A DNA stretch of 64,000 nt. Origin: Staphylococcus auricularis. GTDB lineage: Bacteria; Bacillota; Bacilli; Staphylococcales; Staphylococcaceae. The stretch lies in assembly GCF_001500315.1 (NCBI RefSeq), contig NZ_LLER01000001.1, positions 62,001 through 126,000 of the forward strand, given 5' to 3'. The notes beneath the pieces are model-generated. The model worked only from the letters and a program-made list of their open reading frames with translations. It was not told where the DNA came from and made no database searches. Positions 17,773 to 26,269 of this stretch are shown in pieces (position 1 is the stretch's first letter; the number at the start of each line of letters is the position of its first letter). The translations under genes and the position numbers were made by a program.

Positions 17773-18390
17773 ATGAAAGCGTTAATTTTAAATACGACGT
17801 TAAAAACAGGTGACGAACCTTCACATACGGAAGCTTTAGCGAATGAAGTTATAGATATTTATCAACAAGAAAATATTGAAACTGAAATGGTGAGAGTGAC
17901 AGATTACGATGTAAAATACGGAATCGATAGTGATATGGGGGATGGCGATGAATGGCCACAAATCTTAGATAAAATTCTCGACGCGAACATCGTACTCATC
18001 GGTACACCCCTTTGGTTAGGTGAGAAAAGCAGTGTTGCTAACTTAGTCATTGAACGTATGTACGGTAGTAATAGTATTAAAAATGAAAAAGGACAAGCCG
18101 CATTTTACAACAAAGTCGGTGGTGTGATTGTGACAGGTAATGAAGACGGAGCGAAACATGCATCAGCGTCAGTGCTTTATGGATTGTCACATATCGGATT
18201 TACTATTCCGCCAAATGTGGATGCCTATTGGGTCGGAGAAGCAGGACCAGGCCCTTCTTATAGAGATATCGATCATGAAAATGAATTTACCAAACAACAT
18301 GTACAATGGCTCGCTTACAATACCATTCATATGGCACGTATTTTAGATGCAACACCTATCCCAAATGAAGGTAACCAATTAGATGGTTAA
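17773..18390 (+). CDS. Flavodoxin-like NAD(P)H-dependent oxidoreductase
   Basis: A 205-residue protein of the FMN reductase/flavodoxin-fold family. The first strand and phosphate loop read MKALILNTTLKTGDEPSHTE; the second flavin loop is GTPLWLGEKSS; the third region holds VIVTGNEDGAKH. The ribosome site is TCTGGAGG. It probably binds FMN and passes electrons from NAD(P)H to a quinone, nitro compound or other acceptor; the true acceptor is unknown. It likely shares a transcript with the DUF5996 gene and ends at the hairpin at 18471. Confidence 0.83.
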   Translation: MKALILNTTLKTGDEPSHTEALANEVIDIYQQENIETEMVRVTDYDVKYGIDSDMGDGDEWPQILDKILDANIVLIGTPLWLGEKSSVANLVIERMYGSNSIKNEKGQAAFYNKVGGVIVTGNEDGAKHASASVLYGLSHIGFTIPPNVDAYWVGEAGPGPSYRDIDHENEFTKQHVQWLAYNTIHMARILDATPIPNEGNQLDG

Positions 18391-18470
18391 TTGAAGCGGG
18401 TGTCGCTGTTGTGGTGGCGCCTTTACGAAGTGGATTGTTTGTTGAAAGGTAAGTAATAGTAATATAAAAA

Positions 18471-18515
18471 AGCCATTAAATGACTTCAACAAAGAAAGCA
18501 TTTAATGGCTCATTT
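18471..18515. terminator. Bidirectional terminator
   Basis: AGCCATTAAATG (18471-18482) pairs with CATTTAATGGCT (18499-18510), with an A run before and a TTTT run after. Confidence 0.75.
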
Positions 18516-18572
18516 TGATTGGAAAAAGATTTCAAATTTGTTTCTGACAGTATATATCTTAGATGACTGGAA

Positions 18573-19622
18573 TTAGTTATCTTCACCATCAACGTTAACT
18601 AAGATTTTAGCTTGTTTTTTGTCGTTAGCTAATAATTCAAAGCCGTCTGGAACTTCATCAAGTTTGATTTCTGAAGTAACCATTTTGGGTGAATTGATAC
18701 GTTCATTTTCAATTAATTCCATTGTATCTAAGAATGTATCGTACGTATAACCAAGAGAGGCTTTAACGTTTACGAATGATTTAGTAAGTTGCGCAGGGTT
18801 CCAGTTGATTTCTTTAGAGAAGATACTCAAGATAACAACTTGACCACGTGCTCTTGTTAAATCAATAGATTGAACGAATGTAGGGGCAACACCTGCGACT
18901 TCAAATGTTACGTCGAAGCCATTTTCGAAACCTTCATTTTCTAAGATTTGATCTGAAGTGTAATCTTTAGAATTGTATACGGCATCTGCGCCCATTTCTT
19001 TCGCTAAGTTTAAGCGTTCATCAGATAAGTCGATGGCAACGATACGTTTCGCACCGGCACCTTTTGCACCTAAGATTGTAGCGATACCAATTGGACCTAC
19101 ACCGATGACAGCAACGGTTTCACCGAATTTCAAACCAGATTCTTTAATGGCTTGAATTGCAACGGCTTGTGGTTCAGTAAGTGCTGCATATTTAAGTGAT
19201 AAATCTTCTGGTACTTTATGTGCGACTGTTTCTGGCACGTTTACGTATTGTGCGAAACCACCTGGACGGTTTAAGCCTAAAGTAGCCACGCCTTCAGTGT
19301 TATCGAAGCCTTCAGGTTGATTGTCTAACGTTAAAGCAGGGTTGATTACAACGCGGTCACCTTTAGCGACTTTAGTTACATCTGAACCCACTTCTTCTAT
19401 AATACCTGTAAATTCATGTCCTAATGGGAATGGAAGAGTTCTTCCTGTAAATTCTTCTTCTTCTTCTGGTGTATTTAACGGACCATGAACATATTCGTGT
19501 AAGTCACTACCGCAAATACCAATCCAAGCCACTTTGACTTTTACTTCGTCAGCTTGAAGTGGACGGTCTTCCCAATCTTCCACACGGATGTCTTTTTTAC
19601 CATAGTAAACTGCTGCTTTCAT
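18573..19622 (-). CDS. Zinc-dependent 2,3-butanediol-type dehydrogenase, copy 1
   Basis: A 349-residue medium-chain dehydrogenase. The catalytic zinc site is visible: Cys in GICGSDLHEY, His and Glu in GHEF, Glu in LTEPQAV. The NAD loop is GVGPIG with an acidic VAIDLS strand end. The structural-zinc cysteines are absent, as in Bacillus BdhA-type (R,R)-butanediol dehydrogenases. The usual reaction in this subgroup is acetoin to 2,3-butanediol using NADH. The start is taken as ATG 19622, which aligns with copy 2; another ATG lies 3 nt earlier. A second copy lies 240 nt upstream on the same strand. The Rex-like site just upstream suggests induction when NADH builds up. Confidence 0.85.
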   Translation of the reverse strand: MKAAVYYGKKDIRVEDWEDRPLQADEVKVKVAWIGICGSDLHEYVHGPLNTPEEEEEFTGRTLPFPLGHEFTGIIEEVGSDVTKVAKGDRVVINPALTLDNQPEGFDNTEGVATLGLNRPGGFAQYVNVPETVAHKVPEDLSLKYAALTEPQAVAIQAIKESGLKFGETVAVIGVGPIGIATILGAKGAGAKRIVAIDLSDERLNLAKEMGADAVYNSKDYTSDQILENEGFENGFDVTFEVAGVAPTFVQSIDLTRARGQVVILSIFSKEINWNPAQLTKSFVNVKASLGYTYDTFLDTMELIENERINSPKMVTSEIKLDEVPDGFELLANDKKQAKILVNVDGEDN

Positions 19623-19724
19623 CATACATGTCCCCTAACTTTTAAAGATTCCACAAAGATAAGTTTAACACTACTTAACCGGAAGTTACAATAATGAAAC
19701 TTAAATTAATATATAGAAAATATT

Positions 19725-19742
19725 TTGTTAAAATTTTCACAA
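19725..19742. promoter_or_regulatory. Rex-like operator upstream of dehydrogenase copy 1
   Basis: TTGTTAAAATTTTCACAA differs from the Rex consensus TTGTGAA-N4-TTCACAA at one conserved base. It lies about 100 nt before the start of copy 1, downstream of copy 2, so it would control copy 1 alone. Confidence 0.65.
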
Positions 19743-19809
19743 ATTCTGAGGATGCTGGGGTGGAAGGGGTTGGAAAAAGCGGTTCTGACGGTTCTTTTTT
19801 CCATAAAAT

Positions 19810-19833
19810 AGACCAGGCAGTGACGCCTGGTCT
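19810..19833 (-). terminator. Terminator of dehydrogenase copy 2
   Basis: AGACCAGGC (19810-19818) pairs with GCCTGGTCT (19825-19833); the minus-strand reading ends ATTTTATGG then a T run. It separates the two dehydrogenase transcripts. Confidence 0.7.
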
Positions 19834-19860
19834 TAAAATATATCTATGCAGTCGTGTGAA

Positions 19861-20910
19861 TTAGTTATCTTCGCCGTCTACGTTAACTAAAATTTTAGCT
19901 TGTTTTTTATCATTAGCTAATAATTCAAAGCCGTCTGGAACTTCATCGAGTGAAATTTCTGACGTAATCATTTTAGAAGCATCAATACGACCATTTGCGA
20001 TAAGTTCTAATGTATCTAAGAATGTATCGTACGTATAACCGAGTGACGCTTGTACGTTGACGAATGATTTAGTAAGTTGCGCAGGGTTCCATTCGATTTC
20101 ATGAGCGAAAATGCTTAGGATGCTCACTTGACCACGGGCTTTTGTTAATTCGATAGCTTGAACAAATGTAGGTGCGACTCCAGCAACTTCGAATGTCACG
20201 TCGAAGCCTTTGTCGAAACCTTCACTATCTAAAATTTGTTGTGTATCGAAATTGTTGGAATTGTAAACCGCATCAGCACCCATATCTTTTGCTAAGCTTA
20301 AACGTTCATCAGATAAGTCGATGGCAACGATACGTTTTGCACCAGCACTTTTAGCGCCTAAAATAGTTGCAATACCAATTGGTCCAACACCAATTACAGC
20401 AACGGTTTGACCAAAGGCAAGTCGTGCTTCTTTAATCGCTTGGTTCGCAACGGCTTGTGGTTCTACAAGTGCTGCATATTTAAGGGGTAGATTGTCTGGT
20501 ACTTTGTGTACGACTGTTTCTGGTGCATTGACATATTGCGCAAAGGCACCCGGACGGATAAGACCTAAGAAGCCGATACCTTCAGTATTGTCAAAGCCTT
20601 CTGGTTGGTTGTCAGGTGTTAATGAAGGGTTGATAACGACACGGTCCCCTTTAGCGACGTGTGTTACGTCTGCACCGATATCTTCCACAATACCTGAGAA
20701 TTCGTGACCGAGTGGGAATGGAAGTTGTCTATGTGTATATTTATTTGGTTCTGCGGGTGTGTTGAGTGGGCCGTCAACGTATTCGTGTAAATCACTACCA
20801 CAAATACCAGTCCAAGCGACTTTCACTTTAACTTCGTCTGCTTGAAGTGGACGGTCTTCCCATTCTTCTACACGGATATCTTTTTTACCATAGTATACTG
20901 CTGCTTTCAT
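19861..20910 (-). CDS. Zinc-dependent 2,3-butanediol-type dehydrogenase, copy 2
   Basis: A 349-residue paralog of the downstream gene with the same catalytic residues (GICGSDLHEY, GHEF, VEPQAV) and NAD loop GVGPIG. The two proteins share the first 15 residues and the last 30 or so almost unchanged and differ mainly around residues 50-60 and the coenzyme domain edges. The start is ATG 20910 behind TTAGGGGACATGT, the same leader sequence as copy 1. It has its own terminator, so the copies are separate units. No Rex site as good as that of copy 1 lies upstream; instead a TTACACA/TGTGTAA palindrome is present. The copies may differ in stereochemistry or expression; that is inference. Confidence 0.85.
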   Translation of the reverse strand: MKAAVYYGKKDIRVEEWEDRPLQADEVKVKVAWTGICGSDLHEYVDGPLNTPAEPNKYTHRQLPFPLGHEFSGIVEDIGADVTHVAKGDRVVINPSLTPDNQPEGFDNTEGIGFLGLIRPGAFAQYVNAPETVVHKVPDNLPLKYAALVEPQAVANQAIKEARLAFGQTVAVIGVGPIGIATILGAKSAGAKRIVAIDLSDERLSLAKDMGADAVYNSNNFDTQQILDSEGFDKGFDVTFEVAGVAPTFVQAIELTKARGQVSILSIFAHEIEWNPAQLTKSFVNVQASLGYTYDTFLDTLELIANGRIDASKMITSEISLDEVPDGFELLANDKKQAKILVNVDGEDN

Positions 20911-21033
20911 AGTACATGTCCCCTAACTTATTTAATCTATTTCTACAGAATATTTTAACACCAATAATACAAGATATATAATATTAAATCTGAAATTTTG
21001 TTGACGAAAATGGATTAGAACTGTATTTAATTT

Positions 21034-21055
21034 TTACACAATTTAAAATGTGTAA
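21034..21055. promoter_or_regulatory. Palindrome between dehydrogenase copy 2 and nat
   Basis: TTACACA (21034-21040) and TGTGTAA (21049-21055) are a perfect 7-bp inverted repeat with an 8-nt AT spacer, between divergent genes. It fits a dimeric repressor site; the regulator is unknown. Confidence 0.5.
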
Positions 21056-21195
21056 CGATGGGCGTGAATGCGCGTTTGAAAATGTCGTGTGCGTGGTGCT
21101 GAGTTGTTCAATCATCAAATGGTACAAGCATGCGTTAAAATGAAATAGAAAGATTAGCTAACGTGATTACAAAGTAACAAAAAGGAGGTTACAAA

Positions 21196-21987
21196 ATGGA
21201 TATATCTGCGTTTGAACACTATATCGAGGTCGATCCAGCTCGTGTCGAAAGTCATACCGTCGATGGCTTGGCGCACTATATGACACAATTTATGAAACAT
21301 ATCCCTTTTGAAGATATTCATGTTCAGAACGGTGTGCCGATTTCTACGGATGTTGAAACTAACTTTGACAAGATCGTCCATCAGCATCGAGGCGGCTTCT
21401 GTTATGAGTTGAATACCCTGAGCCAGTACTATTTAAAGGCAAAAGGTTACACGGTAGGGAGACTGGCCGCAACCGTTTATACGCCAGAAGGTGACTTTGT
21501 ATTTAAAGATTCACATCTAACGACATACGTCAAACTCGATGGGAGTACGTATCTTGTCGACGTTGGTTTCGGTAATGCATCTACCGTTCCAGTACCTTTG
21601 ACAGGTGAGGTTGTTGATGATCATCATTCAGGTCTTTATCGCGTCATCAAAGGGACAACGGATGATTATGAGATGCAACAAAAAGTAGATGAAGCAAGCC
21701 CTTGGAAGACACAGTATAGTTTTGATTTTATAGACCGTCCGATAGACTATTTCGATGAGGTTATCGATAAGAACCAACATGATCCCGCATCCGGCTTTGT
21801 ACAAAATTTAGTTGTGAGTCGTTTAACTGAAGAAGGCCGTTACACGATGTCACAACATCATTTAACGATTACAGATACGTCTGGACAGCAGAAATTACCT
21901 GTGACGTCGGATAATTATCGCGAAATCCTAAAAGATTACTTTGATATTGATGAAACGGTTAAAACGCTCGAACCGGCGAATGATTGA
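21196..21987 (+). CDS. Arylamine N-acetyltransferase
   Basis: A 263-residue NAT enzyme that transfers acetyl from acetyl-CoA to arylamines or hydrazines through a cysteine thioester. The catalytic triad is visible: Cys in RGGFCYELN, His in DSHLTTYV, Asp in YLVDVGFG. Length and order are typical of bacterial NATs. Start ATG 21196 follows AAAGGAGG. It stands alone, with a two-way terminator downstream. No biosynthetic partner suggests a specific amide-synthase role, so detoxification or an unknown endogenous substrate remain open. Confidence 0.92.
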   Translation: MDISAFEHYIEVDPARVESHTVDGLAHYMTQFMKHIPFEDIHVQNGVPISTDVETNFDKIVHQHRGGFCYELNTLSQYYLKAKGYTVGRLAATVYTPEGDFVFKDSHLTTYVKLDGSTYLVDVGFGNASTVPVPLTGEVVDDHHSGLYRVIKGTTDDYEMQQKVDEASPWKTQYSFDFIDRPIDYFDEVIDKNQHDPASGFVQNLVVSRLTEEGRYTMSQHHLTITDTSGQQKLPVTSDNYREILKDYFDIDETVKTLEPAND

Positions 21988-22014
21988 GTTTTAAAATAGC
22001 ATTTATTGGAAGAT

Positions 22015-22052
22015 AAGCAAGTTAAGTTAGCCACCTTAACTTGCTTTTTTGT
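22015..22052. terminator. Bidirectional terminator
   Basis: AAGCAAGTTAAG (22015-22026) pairs with CTTAACTTGCTT (22035-22046) plus a T run, between the convergent nat and peptidase genes. Confidence 0.82.
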
Positions 22053-22060
22053 TTAGCAAC

Positions 22061-23230
22061 TTAGTTTGTCGATGGATTGAGTTGTTCTAGATAGGTTGGC
22101 AGCATTTCTGTGAATAAATCGATAAAGGTAAAGTAAGCTGATTTTTCAATATGTTCATCGACTTGGTGGGCTTGATCCATCGTACCTGGTCCGAACATGA
22201 TGAACGGGAAGCCTTCTCCTTTATCTAATAGTAAATCTGAAGCATCTGTAACTCCGGGAGAAGCTTCTGAAGGGAGCGTCGTATTTAAGTATTTTTCACC
22301 CATCTGAATGGCGAGTTCGACGAGTTGATTATGACCAGTGGTGTACACAGGAAGTCTGGACATGTAAGCATCCATTTCTAAATCTGTGTCCTCCGTTTCA
22401 ATTTGTGATAAAACGTCTTTGAAAAAAGTGATAAATTGTTCGTTGTCATGTTCAGGAATTGTACGAATATTGAATTCAGCTTCGGCATAAGCCGGGATAG
22501 AATTCACTTGTTCGCCACCTTTGATGAGTGTGTTATTCATAATCGCATGTCCGAGGAGATCATTCTGTTGATCGAACTGACTGAATTGGTCGTTCACGTC
22601 ATGAATGAATTGAATGAGTGGCGTAATCGCATTAAATCCAAGCTCTGGCATAGAACTGTGAGACGCATGACCGCGAGAAGTAATCCGAATATCCATAGAG
22701 CCACGATGGGCGTAAATAATTTTATCTTGCGAAGGTTCTGCGATAATCAATGCTTCAACATCATTCATATAACCTTGTTGTTGGAATGCTTTCGCGCCTT
22801 CACCTACGATTTCTTCCCCTGTTGTGGCAAGTAGACGAATGCGTCCAGTATGGAGTAGGTTTTGATCGTGAATCTCAATGAGGCTGAGTACGAGTGCGAG
22901 TAATCCCGCTTTCATATCTGCTGTACCGCGACCATATAATTTTCCATCCATCTCAGTGAGCTTGAATGGATCATATGTCCATTTATCGTGGTCACCAGGT
23001 GAAACGACATCCATATGACCAGAAATTCCGAGCACAGGACCTTCTTCTCCAATTTCAGCGACTAGGTTCGCACGGTGTTCACCTAATTCGATAATCTTCG
23101 CCTCGATATTGTGGTCAGAGAGCAGTTGTTATAAATAACGACAGACTTCAAGCTCGTTGTGATTAACGGTATCAATCAAGATTAAATCTTCTAAAAACTG
23201 TAGTTTTTGTGCTTCACTAAATAGACTCAT
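22061..23230 (-). pseudogene. M20 metallopeptidase (ArgE/DapE-like) with nonsense codon 34
   Basis: ATG 23230 opens a 390-codon frame interrupted by TAA at codon 34 (plus-strand 23129-23131), within ...VCRYL-stop-QLLSDHN. Downstream the family motifs are all intact: zinc His and Asp in GHMDVVSPGD, GRGTADMKAG, the general base pair in TTGEEIVGEG, EPS, and the dimerisation-domain GHASHSSMPE. The shorter open frame from 23035 lacks the N-terminal strand of the catalytic domain, so it is unlikely to be functional. A single base change (CAA, AAA or GAA to TAA) explains the break. The protein would be a deacylase or desuccinylase of amino acid intermediates. Confidence 0.82.
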
Positions 23231-23587
23231 GCACACATCCCCTTTATCTAAAATCAGTAAGCTAGGAACCGGTGTCTTTTTACTGCGAATTTAAAATATG
23301 TGCCCTCCATTTTTGAACAATGTGGTGCGTTTGCTGCGTGTAGTTGAATATCTGAGTTGGGCGACAGTTCCAATCTCACTCCTTAAAGTATAACACTTTT
23401 AGGTTGTGTATAGTTGTAAAATTAAACTAAAAGTGTGTATTGTTTGTGTAGCGCATATATAGATTTTATTTTTATTTTGATAAATTTGTAGTTTGTAAGT
23501 TCTTGAAATAAAAATGTTGTGATGTCAATGGTTTGAGGATGAAATCAAGCGAATATTATCGAGTTATGAACGATTTAAGAATAAAAT

Positions 23588-23616
23588 TTGACATATTTAT
23601 TACAGAAATTTATACA
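23588..23616 (+). promoter_or_regulatory. Sigma-A promoter of the short-chain dehydrogenase
   Basis: TTGACA (23588-23593), a 17-nt spacer and TATACA (23611-23616) form a near-consensus promoter. It implies a transcript start near 23623 and an untranslated leader of about 310 nt before the ATG at 23933. A second -10-like TATAAT lies at about 23656-23661. Confidence 0.65.
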
Positions 23617-23669
23617 AAAAGTGCCATTTAGTGTTTTAAAAGTTCATAAAAGGTTATATAATTAATAAC

Positions 23670-23772
23670 TGCAAAGATAATCCGATAGGAATAGTAGGGA
23701 TATTGGTTATCATATGAACGTACACTCAGGAAAGGCTATACTAAGTCGCTACCCACCCGGAGGAACTTTGCA
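23670..23772 (+). other. Candidate structured leader RNA (riboswitch-like) upstream of SDR gene
   Basis: TGCAAAG (23670-23676) can pair with CTTTGCA (23766-23772), closing a domain of about 100 nt. Inside, ATAATCCGATA and TATTGGTTAT form a ten-pair helix with one bulged C, capped by a G-rich loop (GGAATAGTAGGGA); a C-rich single strand (CTACCCACCC) follows. Downstream lie a small hairpin (CGCC 23823 / GGCG 23838) and a stem TTAAGGTAT (23851) / ATACCTAA (23883). It is GC-richer than the rest of the gap. I do not recognise the class; it could be a riboswitch, a trans-acting small RNA or a processed leader. Confidence 0.4.
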
Positions 23773-23892
23773 AGGGAACAATATTGTAAAGATATTTATT
23801 TATACGTTAAGTACATGGTGAACGCCTAAAAATGGGCGCTGATCGGGTGCTTAAGGTATAAAGATGTAGTTCCTTTAATTTCATACCTAAGT

Positions 23893-23907
23893 CGTATATA
23901 CTATACG
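23893..23907. promoter_or_regulatory. Palindrome just before the SDR ribosome site
   Basis: CGTATA-TAC-TATACG is a perfect 6-bp inverted repeat 26 nt before the start codon. It may be an operator or part of leader folding. Confidence 0.35.
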
Positions 23908-23932
23908 TAAAGAATATTAAAGAGGTAGTATT

Positions 23933-24697
23933 ATGGGTAGATTATCTAATAAAGTCGCTATTATTACTGGTGGCGCTTCAGGTTTAGGTGAAGTTACTGC
24001 TAGAAGAATGGTAGAAAACGATGCAAAAGTTGTTATTGCTGACTTAAACGAAGAGTTAGGTAACAAAGTTGCTGACGATATTAACAAAGACGGTGAAGGT
24101 AAAGCATTATTCGTTAAATTAGACGTAACTAGCGAAGAAGGCTGGAAAGACGCAGTTCAAAAAACAATTGACGAATTTGGTCGCCTTGACGTATTAGTTA
24201 ACAGTGCAGGTATCAGCATTGCTAAAACTGTTGAAGATTCAACAATCGATGATTTCCGTAAATCATTCGCAATCAATGTTGAAGGACCATTCTTAGGTAG
24301 TAACGAATCAGTTAAATACATGAAAGAAAACGAAAATGGTGGTTCAATCATCAACATCGTTTCTATCGCTGGTTTAAGAGGTTTACAAAACGCTGCACCA
24401 TACAGCACAACTAAAGGTGCATTACGTTTATTAACAGCTGCAACTGCCGTATACTACGCTAACCAAAACTATAACGTCAGAGTAAACGGTGTATATCCTT
24501 CTTACATCCGTACACCAATGTTAGAAGATGTTTACAGTGACGAAGAAATCGAAAAACTTAAAGACTTAATTCCAATCGGTTATTTAGGTGCTCCTGAAAA
24601 CGTAGCAGACAACATTGTTTATCTTGCTTCAGATGAATCAATGTACGTTACAGGTACAGAACAAATCCTTGACGGTGGTCTTACAGCAGGTAACTAA
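23933..24697 (+). CDS. Short-chain dehydrogenase/reductase (SDR)
   Basis: A 254-residue classical SDR. The coenzyme loop is TGGASGLGE, the acidic strand end IADLNEE favours NAD, the structural NSAG motif is present, and the catalytic Ser, Tyr and Lys appear in NIVSIAGL and YSTTKGAL. Its product range could be acetoin, glucose, a steroid or a cyclic alcohol; the sequence does not decide. Codon use is strongly biased to highly expressed staphylococcal codons (many GAA, GGT, TTA), and the near-consensus promoter and clean terminator fit an abundant protein. It starts at ATG 23933 behind AAAGAGG. The long leader is unusual for such an enzyme. Confidence 0.9.
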   Translation: MGRLSNKVAIITGGASGLGEVTARRMVENDAKVVIADLNEELGNKVADDINKDGEGKALFVKLDVTSEEGWKDAVQKTIDEFGRLDVLVNSAGISIAKTVEDSTIDDFRKSFAINVEGPFLGSNESVKYMKENENGGSIINIVSIAGLRGLQNAAPYSTTKGALRLLTAATAVYYANQNYNVRVNGVYPSYIRTPMLEDVYSDEEIEKLKDLIPIGYLGAPENVADNIVYLASDESMYVTGTEQILDGGLTAGN

Positions 24698-24754
24698 TTC
24701 AAGTTGCTTGAATAGCTGAAAGATTTCACAACAATTATTTATAAAATCATTTTT

Positions 24755-24792
24755 GGCCGGTTTCATCTGTAAGGTGAGGCCGGCTTTTTTAT
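24755..24792 (+). terminator. Terminator after SDR
   Basis: GCCGGTTTCATC (from 24756) pairs with GGTGAGGCCGGC, followed by a T run. Confidence 0.85.
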
Positions 24793-25011
24793 TGCGTTGT
24801 TTTATAATGTGGCGGTTGTAATTTCTAACAAATTCAGTAACTTTCACCTTTTTCAAATGTTTCTGGTTTAATTCATTTACTAAATGTGATAATTATGAAA
24901 GGTAAAGCATATTTTAATACGCAATATAGATTTCGCTTATGACCCAAGGAATAAGAATGTATTGCGACGAAACAACATGTCACAAACGAAGAATAGGAGG
25001 CCAAGAAACAG

Positions 25012-25911
25012 ATGGAACATGTTAAAAAGCTGTTAATGCAACTAATTGAACCACTTACACAAGTTGAATTTTACCAAAAATTATTAGTTCATGTCTTAGT
25101 GATTGCGGCTTATATCATTATTGGTATGATTGTTATCGCTGTTGCGAAAAAAGTGGTTAGAAAAATTTTCAAAACGAATGCGAAAAAGAAAACACATTAT
25201 AAAATCAAACGTAGTGAAACCCTTTCTACGTTAGTACAGAATTTGATTAGTTATATTGTCTGGTTCATCGTATTAACATCAATCTTATCACGTTTCGGTA
25301 TTAGCGTATCTGCGATCTTAGCCGGAGCTGGGGTCATCGGTATCGCAGTAGGTTTCGGTGCGCAAACACTTGTGAAAGATATCATCACTGGTTTCTTTAT
25401 TATCTTTGAAGGGCAGTTTGATGTCAGTGACTACGTTAAGATCAATACTGCAGGTGCGACGATTGCGGAAGGTACCGTAAGAACAATCGGTTTAAGATCA
25501 ACACGTATTCAAGCAGATACAGGTGAAATCTTTACGCTGCCAAATGGTACGATCAGTGAGATTGTGAACTTCTCAGCAACCGATGTCTCACCACTCGTGA
25601 TGGTACCTGTGTCACCGAAAGAAAATTACGAAGTGATTGAGAAAAAACTCCTTGAATTCTTGCCAACACTCAAAGATAAACATGACATCTTCGTGGATGC
25701 ACCAGAATTACTCGGTTTAGATGACATTGATGGTAATCAAATGGTGATAAAACTGTTAGCACACGTGAAACCAGGTATGCATTTCCCTGGTGAACGTTTA
25801 TTACGTAAAGAAGTTGTCCATTACTTTGACGAAGAAGGCATTGAAATTCCAAAACCGACACTTGTTAAATATGAACAACCAGAACCAGGATCAGAAGACA
25901 CGCAACAATAA
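25012..25911 (+). CDS. Small-conductance mechanosensitive channel, MscS family
   Basis: A 299-residue channel that opens under membrane tension to release solutes in osmotic downshock. Three N-terminal helices span about residues 18-45, 70-92 and 96-125; the pore helix shows the Gly/Ala packing pattern AILAGAGVIGIAVGFGAQTLVKDIITGFF split over two turns. A beta domain (DVSDYVKI, LPNGTISE) and a cytoplasmic alpha/beta domain follow. Length matches staphylococcal MscS. The ribosome site is AGGAGG about 11 nt before ATG 25012. It is monocistronic with a strong terminator. Confidence 0.9.
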   Translation: MEHVKKLLMQLIEPLTQVEFYQKLLVHVLVIAAYIIIGMIVIAVAKKVVRKIFKTNAKKKTHYKIKRSETLSTLVQNLISYIVWFIVLTSILSRFGISVSAILAGAGVIGIAVGFGAQTLVKDIITGFFIIFEGQFDVSDYVKINTAGATIAEGTVRTIGLRSTRIQADTGEIFTLPNGTISEIVNFSATDVSPLVMVPVSPKENYEVIEKKLLEFLPTLKDKHDIFVDAPELLGLDDIDGNQMVIKLLAHVKPGMHFPGERLLRKEVVHYFDEEGIEIPKPTLVKYEQPEPGSEDTQQ

Positions 25912-25940
25912 GAAATAAGTTATTCATAAGAAGTTTAGGA

Positions 25941-25987
25941 AGCGTAATGAAATTGACTGAGAAAGTGAATTTCGTTGCGCTTTTTTT
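25941..25987 (+). terminator. Terminator after mscS-like gene
   Basis: AGCGTAATGAAATT (25941-25954) pairs with AATTTCGTTGCGCT (25968-25981) and ends in seven Ts. The rest of the gap up to 26269 holds a cre-like palindrome with one centre mismatch (TGAGAAAGCTTTCA, about 26092) and no gene. Confidence 0.82.
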
Positions 25988-26269
25988 ATGTGTGTGGGCA
26001 TTTTCAATCTATCACGTGCCAACAAATTGGGACTTTCGGATTTATATGAGTAAAAACAATATTTGTGAAGACTAAATAACACCTAAAAGATTGAGAAAGC
26101 TTTCACATAAATAACGAATATATTTATAATACACCGAATTTATATGCATTTTTATAAAAAATCTCAAAAAACCAAAGAAATCCCTAAATATTCCGTGCAA
26201 TATAATATATTGTTTAGTAGAATTACGGTAACTACTCTTATGTATTACATAAATCAAGGGGGAAAAGAA

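Noticed and set aside
23617-23932. T-box, FMN, TPP, lysine, glmS, SAM or c-di-AMP riboswitch, tmRNA, RNase P or SRP RNA before the SDR gene
   Set aside because: Their hallmark sequences, as I know them, are not found; the element is left as unknown.
26144-26269. Longer N-terminus for the PfoR-like protein
   Set aside because: The extra 42 residues are not membrane-like, lack a ribosome site, and the family starts at the later Met.
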